Assembly (NCBI GenBank): GCA_038240295.1
Contig: JBBSDW010000028.1
Span: forward strand, 1-24,773
DNA from: JABDDM01 sp038240295
GTDB taxonomy: Bacteria > Bacteroidota > Ignavibacteria > Palsa-1295
Direction of reading: 5' to 3'
Length of the DNA stretch: 24,773 bases
Shown here: piece by piece, positions 8,212-14,908 of the stretch
Numbering within the stretch: the first letter of the stretch is position 1
Layout: the number at the start of each line of letters is the position of its first letter
Notes under the pieces: generated by a model
What the model saw: the letters and a program-made list of their open reading frames with translations, nothing else
Databases searched by the model: none
Told to the model about the DNA's origin: nothing
Translations under genes and position numbers: made by a program

Positions 8212-9357
8212 CTATTTTTGATAAACTATCTTTTGAGTAAAAACTAAGCCGCCAAGTTGGAGTCGGCAATAATACGTTCCAGGTCCTACATCCGAAAAAG
8301 ACGTTTCAAACCGCTTGGAGCCTGATTGTTGAATGGTGGTTGGCCAACTTTTCACGTTGCGTCCTGAAACATCAAAGATTGATAGACTGACACTCATCAT
8401 CTCTGGAATTGAAAATGTTATCATGCAGCCTGAGGAAGTAGGATTTGGAAACACAGAGAACATAATAGACTTCCACCCAAACCGTTGCATATTTACACAT
8501 AGATCACCAACGCACACAGTTTCGTGAGATTGTATCTGATCACCCGTTTTCTTTGCTAAAGTCGGACAGCCGGCTGCTTTTTTGGGAGGAGAATATGCCC
8601 GTGATCCGGAGGGGCACGAGAACGGCAAATCAGGACAATAGAGAAGGTGGAACATACACATATCATCGCAACTAAGACTCAATGCGTCCTGATTGGGGTC
8701 TGCGTAGTCATTCATGATCATCCATTTATCATGCTCGCAACAAGGATTCACGTTAGAATGCCACAGCCCAAAGTAATGCCCACATTCGTGCGTAATTATT
8801 TGATATAGGCTCACCAAATTGTGACCAACTCCCGCCGCTGGAAGTGTCCTACCTGTGTATAATGCGCTCTTGATTCCGAGATAATTTGGGGATGCCAGAC
8901 CAAAGTAATTGTAATCCGTACCGCCGTTCAGGTAAATATGATCCTTAGTAATTCCGGCGTTAACGCGACCTTGATCGTCTATATCATCACCAGGTGGACA
9001 ATTGAACGTGCAGGAGGAGACATTGATGCTTCCCAACTTTGTCCAAGCTGGAGTGATTTCCACCTTAAAAGGGTCGTTCAAGCCTCCGTCCCACAGAGCG
9101 TCACAATCCTCTTTAAGAATGATCCATGTGACTTTGGGACAACATTGAGTATTCGCTTGATCCCCTTGAGGCCCGCAAATACTTGTCCACTGACTGAGCG
9201 CGTCTCTAATATCCTGATTTTGCGCGGTAAGCTGAAACACAGAGACGTCCGCAATGCACGCTTTACAGGCTTTTGGTTCTCCTTCGTAGGATTGGAGGAG
9301 CACAGGACGCACGTACCACTTGGGCCACAAAACTCGTATGGGTAAGGAGGATTGCAC
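8212..9357 (-). CDS. secreted metzincin-like zinc metalloprotease with type IX-like C-terminal sorting domain (main frame of a broken gene)
   Basis: The 381-codon frame contains HECGHYFGLWH at 190-200, an exact HExxHxxGxxH zinc site, and a Met-bearing WMIMNDY at 212-218 that could be the Met-turn. It is Cys-rich (for example CPPGDD, NPCCEHD, CDDMC), which suggests disulfides outside the cell. Residues about 300-381 form a Por-type sorting domain: FPNPTSSG, LSIFDVSGRNV, then GTYYCRLQLGG and a final basic strand. It therefore appears to be exported by Sec and then a type IX-like system. The true N-terminus is not MQSSLPIRV. A signal peptide lies upstream in another frame (9422 down to about 9270), with an apparent 1-base loss in between. 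The metzincin family and export route are well supported; the substrate is unknown. Confidence 0.8.
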   Translation of the reverse strand: MQSSLPIRVLWPKWYVRPVLLQSYEGEPKACKACIADVSVFQLTAQNQDIRDALSQWTSICGPQGDQANTQCCPKVTWIILKEDCDALWDGGLNDPFKVEITPAWTKLGSINVSSCTFNCPPGDDIDDQGRVNAGITKDHIYLNGGTDYNYFGLASPNYLGIKSALYTGRTLPAAGVGHNLVSLYQIITHECGHYFGLWHSNVNPCCEHDKWMIMNDYADPNQDALSLSCDDMCMFHLLYCPDLPFSCPSGSRAYSPPKKAAGCPTLAKKTGDQIQSHETVCVGDLCVNMQRFGWKSIMFSVFPNPTSSGCMITFSIPEMMSVSLSIFDVSGRNVKSWPTTIQQSGSKRFETSFSDVGPGTYYCRLQLGGLVFTQKIVYQK

Positions 9358-9422
9358 GACTGCGAACGGCAGTTAATGAAAGATACTATGATAAAAACGA
9401 ACGTAAGAAGAGCGGTTCTCAT
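9270..9422 (-). pseudogene. signal-peptide fragment of the metalloprotease, out of frame with the rest
   Basis: This frame opens with MRTALLTFVFIIVSFINCRS, a clear export signal, and continues QSCNPPYPYEFCGPSGTCVLC. That Cys-rich text fits the mature protease, whose other frame resumes with ACKACIADVSVFQL. Joining them needs one extra base. The four-T run at 9271-9274 (AAAA on the coding strand) is the neatest site, because adding one A gives QKACKACIAD. The start lies 22 bp from the stop of the upstream secreted gene. This is either a sequencing error or a real inactivating indel. Confidence 0.7.
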
Positions 9423-9443
9423 TGGCCACGCTTCACATTGACA

Positions 9444-9692
9444 TCAGTGCGCAGAAACTATATTGGCGATTCTCGAGCGAAGCGCACTTTTGAAAGCCTC
9501 TTTTGTGAGGCCTGATCCGAATCCGAAATCGTTATTTGGATCATAGACGATACCATCGACGACAGGATACATCGATGCACATGTAGAATACGCGTACGAA
9601 GGAATCAATTCGGAATAGTTATTTAGGTTGTCGCCCGTATGAAGATCCGATAAAAGGAGGAATACAATGTACTCCCGCGCTTTTTTATCCAT
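9444..9692 (-). pseudogene. C-terminal fragment of an uncharacterised secreted protein
   Basis: The 82-codon frame ending at 9444 continues the protein encoded just upstream in another frame. The upstream frame reads ADHSPWIKK and this one reads KKAREYIVFLLLSDLHTG. They meet at a run of six T (9681-9686; A AAA AAG on the coding strand), so one base of slippage joins them. The rest is hydrophilic (LNNYSELIPSYAYSTCASMYP, ending SALRSRIANIVSAH) with no family I recognise. Its own ATG lies inside the run and is probably not used. It is followed after 21 bp by the protease signal peptide. Confidence 0.6.
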
Positions 9693-10423
9693 GGTGAATG
9701 GTCGGCGGCGATCGTGATGGAACCTTTCGCATAGTCATTCCCTGCACGTGATACTCTAATCCGATCGGGTCGATAATCGAATCCGATCATGGGCAAACTA
9801 GTCTGAGGCTGGATGTTCTGTGATTTGTTGACATAAGAGGTCGAGAACGGAGGAAGAACACGACCCTTAATGGTATCTATTACAACCGCGCTGACCCCGA
9901 CGCAGCTTTTGGAAATCGCCGCTAAACTATCACCTTTAGAGACCGTATCGGTCACGAGTATGTCTAACATATAATCGGGATAATATAATGCGGCTGCGTG
10001 ACCGCTATCTGGAAACACTTTTGAGAGAAAACGTCCGAACTTGTGCATTAACTGCACTGGTATCGTCTGATAATGGGCAGATGTTGGTACACTTATGCCA
10101 TACTGGAAATATCTTATAGGGTCAAAGTCGTCCATCTGATAAAGGTAGCTCAGAGCTTTGCGCGATGTATCACTGTAAGTTAAGTTGTCCAGAAAACTGG
10201 TGAGACTGACTTCGCTAGTGGAGCGCGCGAAACTATCAATATAGACATACCCGATTAATACGTTGAACGGCATACCTGTATTTAGAGGAGGCACGGAGCT
10301 CAAGCGCGGAAAGGATATTGATAAACGCCACGGAAGCTGTAAATGCTCTGGCCTCGAGCATCGGAAAGCAGTAGGCCCAGGAAAGCAAGAAGCAGGAAGG
10401 ACTTTTTCATTTGTGCAGTGCAT
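9623..10423 (-). pseudogene. uncharacterised secreted protein, central frame of a gene broken by two frame changes
   Basis: Usable coding text runs from about 10310 down to 9681: PRLSSVPPLNTGMPFNVLI, then a tract with many Asp, Tyr and Ser, then GSITIAADHSPWIKK. Upstream, the signal peptide MKKSFLLLAFLGLLLSDARG is in a different frame (10410 to about 10312) and joins near GVYQYPF at the TTTCC run (10308-10314). Downstream the frame changes again at the six-base run 9681-9686. Reassembled, the protein would be about 320 residues, exported, with no detected domain; a VLVTDTVSKGDSLAAIS-like stretch is the only feature that recalls other families. It sits directly upstream of the metalloprotease in one transcript. 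The first codons of this frame (MHCTNEKVL) are probably not translated. The function is unknown. Confidence 0.6.
10300..10410 (-). pseudogene. signal-peptide fragment of the secreted gene above
   Basis: ATG at 10410 gives MKKSFLLLAFLGLLLSDARG followed by QSIYSFRGVYQYPF, then a premature stop at 10300. The Lys pair, the long Leu core and the ARG-Q cleavage site make a convincing Sec signal. One base added in the TTT run near 10310-10312 would carry YPF straight into PRLSSVPPLNT of the main frame. A longer in-frame extension to 10482 has no signal character and was not used. Confidence 0.65.
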
Positions 10424-10534
10424 GATTTGATATGGAGGCCATCAACATGCCCCATACGGAAGCGTGCCATCTTCCTCCTCATTTTTGCAATCTGGGGCCT
10501 TTTTTATTCAAGCAATTTGCTATGGCCCAATCGG

Positions 10535-11518
10535 TCAGCTCACCGAAGCAGTCTTAAACACTGTCGCGGCCCTCGCCTCGATCAATGCCGACAGACCGGC
10601 TTGCAGCTCTTGCCGCAGAAAGCTTTTCTCCACAAATTCAAGCATCTTTGGCAGGGCGCGGATCAGCTCCGCATGCACGCGGTCCAGTGGCCGGCCCCGA
10701 ACTCCGAGATTTTCGGCGAGCGCTTTCCAGTCGGTGGCTTTCAGCCGCCGCATTTTCCCGTTCATTGTCAACCCGGTTTCATCTTCGTCGTTCAGTACGA
10801 GCACAGTCGATAGGAGATCGTACGCCGGGGATAACTCAGTCAGGCCGTCCTTGGTCAATAGTGAGAAGTTCTTTAGATGCATATCGGAATTACCGATGAG
10901 ATAACAGAACAGACACCGTTTATAGAACTCGATCGCATCGAGCCCTGGATTCGAGGTGAATTTTGCGATGATCTTTCCGATCTGTTCGTAGGATCCGCGA
11001 TATTTTTCTTCGCTCATGCGACCGGTCAATTGACACATGTCCTCCATCGCGAGCTTTACATGCGACCGAGCAGTCCCCACGCGGTCGAATCGCTTTGTGA
11101 TATACGCCAACTCGCCTGAATGCAGCCGCATCAGCGTGTGCTTCGCGGTCCTGATCCCAGCAATCTCTGCGAGATGCATCGACAGATCTTCATTTTCGGG
11201 AAGTGCCTCGTATCGACTGGATGGAGGCTTCAGGATATAGTCACCCCATGCTCCCGCGGCGCCGACGATCGTGAAACGGCGATGGGTCGATCCGGTCGAT
11301 ACCTTCTCGATCTCAAGCGACAACTTCGGCTGTACACCTGTCAGAGCGATCCTTCCCAATACCAGCTTTTTTCCGCCGGCCGTTGTAGCTGCGAGATCGA
11401 ATGGCAATTCCGGTGGTTCGGTGGTTCCAAAGATCTTTCGAGCACACGCGGGATGGAAATCACCAGCGTCTTCCCCGATCGTTTGATAACAATAAAAGCA
11501 TCTATCCTTCGCCGTCAC
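10535..11518 (-). CDS. hipT: HipT-like serine/threonine kinase toxin (HipA C-terminal kinase core)
   Basis: This 327-residue kinase corresponds to the HipA core without its first N-terminal subdomain, as in HipT. The N-terminus has a zinc-finger-like CFYC (7-10) with HPAC (22-25), common in Bacteroidota members. The glycine-rich loop is ALTGVQPKLSL (58-68). The ATP Lys is in YILKPPS (K97). The catalytic segment is GNSDMHLKNFSLL (D212) and the metal-binding DFG equivalent is SPAYDLL (D234). Known HipA and HipT toxins phosphorylate tRNA synthetases and so halt translation. It starts at a GTG (11518), the only candidate after an in-frame stop at 11533. AAGGAG lies upstream but unusually close to the start. 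Partners HipS and HipB precede it with gaps of 26 and 30 bp. The family is certain; the target is not. Confidence 0.9.
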   Translation of the reverse strand: MTAKDRCFYCYQTIGEDAGDFHPACARKIFGTTEPPELPFDLAATTAGGKKLVLGRIALTGVQPKLSLEIEKVSTGSTHRRFTIVGAAGAWGDYILKPPSSRYEALPENEDLSMHLAEIAGIRTAKHTLMRLHSGELAYITKRFDRVGTARSHVKLAMEDMCQLTGRMSEEKYRGSYEQIGKIIAKFTSNPGLDAIEFYKRCLFCYLIGNSDMHLKNFSLLTKDGLTELSPAYDLLSTVLVLNDEDETGLTMNGKMRRLKATDWKALAENLGVRGRPLDRVHAELIRALPKMLEFVEKSFLRQELQAGLSALIEARAATVFKTASVS

Positions 11519-11544
11519 ACTCCTTCCTCTCTATTCGACATTTT

Positions 11545-11910
11545 CTATAACGCTCCCTCTTCCAATGACTCTTCTTCAGATGGGTCGACTTCGGAGGCGT
11601 CAACCACTGTCACGCACCCGATCGTATCTCGACAAACCGTAAGTAGTAATCCCATTCTATCTCGATGATTGAGCTTCCAGTTTTTCTCGGCGATCTCAAG
11701 CAGCCAGCCTTCAGGAATGAGACCATCGAAGAATGGCAGCATCGTCCGGGTGCGAAAAATCTCTTCAGTAAGCGGCAGCGTGAAACTGATCGCGCACGCA
11801 TTGTCACGCTTCAAGTACTCGGCGTCGTAACTGAATTCATATCCGGTTTCCGTTTCGCGGATCTCTCCAGCCCTCGTCTTTCCATAATAGACTATGCCCA
11901 TTCGAACCAT
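11545..11910 (-). CDS. hipS: HipS-like small antitoxin (HipA N-terminal subdomain 1)
   Basis: This 121-residue protein matches the isolated N-terminal subdomain of HipA. It opens with VYYGKTRAGEI, then AISFTLPLTEE, LPFFDGLIPEGWLLEIAEKNW and RDRMGLLLTVCRDTIGCVTV. In fused HipA toxins this part is joined to the kinase core; here it is a separate gene, the defining feature of tripartite HipBST systems. In those, HipS neutralises HipT by binding its N-terminal face. The Trp in the PEGW segment (residue 69) could be the residue that reaches into the kinase, by analogy only. The acidic tail (EVDPSEEESLEE) is unusual. The start is the ATG at 11910, with another ATG at 11901. The gene is between hipB and hipT in one operon. 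Confidence 0.85.
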   Translation of the reverse strand: MVRMGIVYYGKTRAGEIRETETGYEFSYDAEYLKRDNACAISFTLPLTEEIFRTRTMLPFFDGLIPEGWLLEIAEKNWKLNHRDRMGLLLTVCRDTIGCVTVVDASEVDPSEEESLEEGAL

Positions 11911-11940
11911 GACTTACTACCTATTCGCATTTTGCAAAAC

Positions 11941-12162
11941 TTACTCCCGAACCATCGGTACCGGCCCGCTAACCATTCCGAAGAGCGCCAACACCTGATC
12001 GACTTTTTCCATTTTGAGCGAGCGTTTACCTTGCTCGAGCTCGCGAATAAAACGAAGTCCAACTCCAGCCTTACCCGCCAACTCCTCCTGAGTTAACCCA
12101 GCAAGTTTTCTGCGATGTTTCACAAATCCTGGGAGGATCGCAAAAGATTCATTTTTAAGCAT
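11941..12162 (-). CDS. hipB: HipB-like helix-turn-helix antitoxin and autorepressor
   Basis: The 73-residue product from the ATG at 12162 is a single XRE-type domain: FVKHRRKLAGLTQEELAGKAG, then VGLRFIRELEQGKRSL as recognition helix, then VDQVLALFG and the tail GPVPMVRE. The tail is typical of Bacteroidota HipB-type proteins next to HipA modules. The frame stays open to 12240, but that longer start would run through two operator palindromes and adds no domain, so 12162 is preferred. No Shine-Dalgarno is evident. It should repress its own promoter by binding the three dyads upstream. In tripartite systems HipB mainly regulates transcription and assists neutralisation while HipS does most of the blocking. 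Confidence 0.87.
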   Translation of the reverse strand: MLKNESFAILPGFVKHRRKLAGLTQEELAGKAGVGLRFIRELEQGKRSLKMEKVDQVLALFGMVSGPVPMVRE

Positions 12163-12173
12163 GGGGGAAAAAC

Positions 12174-12189
12174 ATACCTGAATGGGTAT
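12174..12189. promoter_or_regulatory. putative HipB operator 1
   Basis: ATACCTGAATGGGTAT is a dyad with ATACC/GGTAT arms, starting 12 bases upstream of the hipB ATG. It is the closest of three similar sites to the gene and would block transcription or initiation when bound. Confidence 0.75.
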
Positions 12190-12213
12190 AAATTCCGCAT
12201 ATTTCCCATAGTC

Positions 12214-12229
12214 ATACCCGTCTGGGTAT
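12214..12229. promoter_or_regulatory. putative HipB operator 2
   Basis: ATACCCGTCTGGGTAT has perfect six-base arms (ATACCC/GGGTAT) and a four-base centre. Its centre lies exactly 40 bp from operator 1. A lone ATACC half-site follows at 12234-12238, and a TATGTTTG (minus strand, 12245-12238) matches the Bacteroidota -7 consensus TAnnTTTG, so this may be the hipB promoter core. Confidence 0.75.
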
Positions 12230-12253
12230 AAAAATACCAAACATAGCTTTTGT

Positions 12254-12269
12254 ATACCCGAGCAGGTAT
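12254..12269. promoter_or_regulatory. putative HipB operator 3
   Basis: ATACCCGAGCAGGTAT, extendable to TATACC/GGTATA arms at 12253-12270, is centred exactly 40 bp from operator 2. It lies 52 bp upstream of the divergent nucleosidase gene and could also affect that promoter. Confidence 0.75.
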
Positions 12270-12320
12270 AGAAACATCTACTGGCATCGCCGCCCCAGAT
12301 CGCAGTCGTATTTTTATATT

Positions 12321-13085
12321 ATGAAGATCGAAATACTTGGTGCCATGCTGGAAGAAGTTCGGACGATCGGGCATGCGATGACAAACGTCAGCAAGCAGAC
12401 GATCGCTGGACGTGAGTACTGGCTGGGCGAACTTACCGGGCGCGATGTGGCGCTGGTTTTTTCAGGTTGGGGGAAGGTTGCTGCCGCTTCTACGACTACG
12501 ACACTTATCGACCGTTTTGGCTGCGGGCTTGTGCTCTTCACTGGCGTTGCCGGAGCAGCGTCGAATGATCTTGAGATAGGTGCTATCGTGATCGCGAGTT
12601 CGCTCATTCAGCATGATATGGATGTGAGCGCGTCAGGACTTTTTGCGCGATTCGAAATTCCTCTTTTGGGAATAAGTTTTTTTCCTGTCTCTATCCATTT
12701 GTCGCAGTGCGCATTAACAGCGACACATCTATTCCTGGAAAAGGCGGGCGGACATCTACAAACGCACCTCGTACTTGCGGGACTCGGACGAACACCCAAC
12801 GTCTATCTCGGGATTATCGCGAGCGGGGATCAATTTATCGCGAGCGCGGAAAGGCTTGCGGAGCTGCGAAGTGACATCCCAGATCTCCTTGCAGTCGAAA
12901 TGGAAGGCGCGGCGGTTGCGCAAGTCTGTTATGAGCATGGTGTGGAATGTGTCGTCATTCGATCGATCTCGGACCGTGCCGACCACACGGCGCATCTCGA
13001 TTTCCCGAAGTTTGTCGAACATGTTGCGAGTTTTTACTCGCTCGGAATTGTTACGGAATTCTCGCGAGCAGAATCTGAAACCTAA
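12321..13085 (+). CDS. mtnN: 5'-methylthioadenosine/S-adenosylhomocysteine nucleosidase family protein
   Basis: This 254-residue cytoplasmic enzyme hydrolyses the glycosidic bond of MTA or SAH, releasing adenine. Family residues are present: the acid in GAMLEEV (Glu11/12), the phosphorylase-like FTGVAGA at 73-79, GIIASGDQFI at 164-173, AVEMEGAAVAQVC at 191-203 (Glu193, Glu195 bind the ribose) and the catalytic Asp218 in SISDRAD. It is slightly longer than typical MtnN, with an insertion around 100-125. A futalosine hydrolase role in menaquinone synthesis is a possible alternative because the families are close. It is the first gene of an operon with kbl (6-bp gap) and a GNAT. It recycles by-products of SAM chemistry such as that used by radical SAM enzymes, but no direct link to kamA is shown. 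Confidence 0.88.
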   Translation: MKIEILGAMLEEVRTIGHAMTNVSKQTIAGREYWLGELTGRDVALVFSGWGKVAAASTTTTLIDRFGCGLVLFTGVAGAASNDLEIGAIVIASSLIQHDMDVSASGLFARFEIPLLGISFFPVSIHLSQCALTATHLFLEKAGGHLQTHLVLAGLGRTPNVYLGIIASGDQFIASAERLAELRSDIPDLLAVEMEGAAVAQVCYEHGVECVVIRSISDRADHTAHLDFPKFVEHVASFYSLGIVTEFSRAESET

Positions 13086-13091
13086 GAGCTT

Positions 13092-14300
13092 ATGTACGGA
13101 AAGATCAAAGAAGAATTAGCGGCTGAACTTGCGGCGATCCGCGAGGCGGGGATGTATAAGAACGAGCGCGTGATCACGTCGCAGCAGGGCGTCGAGATCA
13201 CTGTCGAGGGGACAAAGGATCCCGTGCTGAATTTTTGTGCGAATAATTATCTCGGACTTTCTTCACATCCTCGCGTCGTCAAGGCCGCGCATGATGCGCT
13301 TGATACGCACGGTTACGGGATGTCGAGCGTTCGTTTTATTTGCGGCACGCAGGATCTGCATAAATCACTCGAACGGGAGATCTCGCGATTCCTTGGCACT
13401 GACGATACGATCCTTTATGTCGCCTGCTTCGATGCCAATGGCGGAATTTTCGAACCGCTCTTTGGAGAGAACGCGGCGATCATCAGCGACGAACTCAATC
13501 ATGCTTCGATCATCGACGGCGTCAGGCTTGCGAAGGCAGTGCGCTATCGCTACAAGCATTCGAACATGGAGGCGCTTGAGAAATGTTTGAAAGATGCACA
13601 AGCGCAGACGCGGCGTATCATCGTGACCGATGGCGTCTTCAGCATGGATGGTGACATCGCGAAGCTCTCTCAGATATGCGATCTTGCCGATAGATACGAA
13701 GCGCTTGTGATGGTCGATGATAGTCACGCAACAGGCTGCGTAGGCAAAACTGGTCGCGGTTCGATCGAATACGAGAACGTGATTGGCCGTGTCGACATCG
13801 TTACCTCGACGCTCGGCAAAGCCCTCGGCGGCGCGGCGGGTGGATTTACTTCGGGCCGTCAGGAGATCATCGACATGCTTCGCCAGCGCTCGCGCCCCTA
13901 TCTCTTCTCGAACACGCTTCCGCCGCCGATCGTAGGCGCTGCACTTGAAGTGATCCGGATGCTTTCGACAACGACCGAGCTTCGCGATAAACTTGAGACG
14001 AACACAAAATATTTTCGCGAGAAGATGACCGCCGCCGGTTTCGATATCAAGCCTGGCGTGCATCCGATCTGTCCGATCATGCTTTATGAAGCGCCGCTCG
14101 CGCAAGCCTTTGCGCAGCGATTGCTCGAAGAAGGCATTTATGTGATTGGCTTCTTCTTCCCCGTTGTCGCGAAAGGTCAGGCGCGCATTCGGGTGCAGAT
14201 CTCGGCGGCGCACGAGTGCGAGCATCTCGACCGCGCGATCGAAGCCTTCACGCGTGTCGGAAAAGAGATGGGTGTCATCAAAGAAGCGGCGCTTTTCTGA
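13092..14300 (+). CDS. kbl: glycine C-acetyltransferase (2-amino-3-ketobutyrate CoA ligase)
   Basis: This 402-residue PLP enzyme of the alpha-oxoamine synthase family matches Kbl in length. Visible motifs are the NNYLGLSSHP substrate region (51-60), GMSSVRFICGTQ (76-87), ELNHASIIDG (134-143), VDDSHATG (208-215; Asp209 and His212 hold the cofactor) and TSTLGKALGGAAGG (238-251) with the PLP Lys243. It joins glycine and acetyl-CoA, or cleaves 2-amino-3-ketobutyrate in threonine breakdown. The usual partner threonine dehydrogenase is not adjacent. Serine palmitoyltransferase or 8-amino-7-oxononanoate synthase are relatives, but the full-length match to Kbl (GFTSGRQEII, RPYLFSNTLPP) favours this call. 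It is co-transcribed with the nucleosidase and a GNAT whose start lies 7 bp downstream. Confidence 0.92.
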   Translation: MYGKIKEELAAELAAIREAGMYKNERVITSQQGVEITVEGTKDPVLNFCANNYLGLSSHPRVVKAAHDALDTHGYGMSSVRFICGTQDLHKSLEREISRFLGTDDTILYVACFDANGGIFEPLFGENAAIISDELNHASIIDGVRLAKAVRYRYKHSNMEALEKCLKDAQAQTRRIIVTDGVFSMDGDIAKLSQICDLADRYEALVMVDDSHATGCVGKTGRGSIEYENVIGRVDIVTSTLGKALGGAAGGFTSGRQEIIDMLRQRSRPYLFSNTLPPPIVGAALEVIRMLSTTTELRDKLETNTKYFREKMTAAGFDIKPGVHPICPIMLYEAPLAQAFAQRLLEEGIYVIGFFFPVVAKGQARIRVQISAAHECEHLDRAIEAFTRVGKEMGVIKEAALF

Positions 14301-14307
14301 AGGGGCC

Positions 14308-14829
14308 GTGAGTGTCGAGTTCGAAAATGTCGTCTATTTCAATGACATTCTCATTCGACCGTGGTGCGAATCGGATTCGATCCGCGAATTGACCGAACTA
14401 CTGCATCGTGGATATAAGACGCATGCCGATGCAGGGATTCATTTCGTCGCAAGCCATCAATCGGACGAATTGACGCAAAGCCGTGTCGAGCTAGGGAGCT
14501 GCTTCGTAGCCGAAATGGAGGGTGCGCTCGTCGGTACGATCACGCTTTACGATTCCCTAACCAGCGAGCATTTCTCGAAGATCTCCGATGGATATTTCGG
14601 ACAGTACACCGTCGATCCGTCGTTGCGTTCAAGTGGACTTGGTTCGCGGTTGCTCTCGCATGTCGAAGATATTGCGCGCGCTCGCGGTATGAGAACACTC
14701 GCATTCGATACGTCCGAGCTCGCCAGTGAGTTGATCGGGTTTTACGAGCGACACGGTTATGCATTTGTCGGACATGTCAAATGGCCCGAAGTGAATTACC
14801 GCAGCGTGACGATGCTAAAGCAGTTGTGA
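14308..14829 (+). CDS. GNAT-family acetyltransferase
   Basis: This protein of about 174 residues starts at GTG (14308) and has a standard GNAT core: VAEMEGALVGTITLYD (strands 2-4), then YFGQYTVDPSLRSSGLGSRLLSHVEDIARARG (motif A, with SSGLGSRLL as the CoA loop), then FYERHGYAFVGHV (motif B). The frame continues upstream inside kbl to 14146, but that part has no GNAT character. The GTG lies 7 bp after the kbl stop and just behind an AAGGGG, which is very close spacing. The substrate is unknown. Its place in the operon suggests a small amine or amino acid metabolite, but that is only inference. It is unrelated in sequence to the other GNAT near kamA beyond the fold. Confidence 0.85.
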   Translation: MSVEFENVVYFNDILIRPWCESDSIRELTELLHRGYKTHADAGIHFVASHQSDELTQSRVELGSCFVAEMEGALVGTITLYDSLTSEHFSKISDGYFGQYTVDPSLRSSGLGSRLLSHVEDIARARGMRTLAFDTSELASELIGFYERHGYAFVGHVKWPEVNYRSVTMLKQL

Positions 14830-14908
14830 TGCGCCTGCGGAAGTATTCCCTCCCATTTTAAACTTTAGGCCGGTTCGGCACTCTATCGGCTGTAACGTTT
14901 TAAGTGAA

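Noticed and set aside
10483..10534. GGGCC...GGCCC pairing after hipT as a terminator
   Set aside because: The stem is only five bases with a loop of more than 20 and competes with other pairings; not convincing.
12162..12240. Longer hipB start at 12240
   Set aside because: The extra 26 residues would be read through operators 1 and 2 and have no conserved features; ATG 12162 starts right before the HTH.
13365..14225. Minus-strand frame of 286 codons opposite kbl
   Set aside because: kbl matches its family end to end; the reverse frame has no domain and a composition typical of antisense reading.
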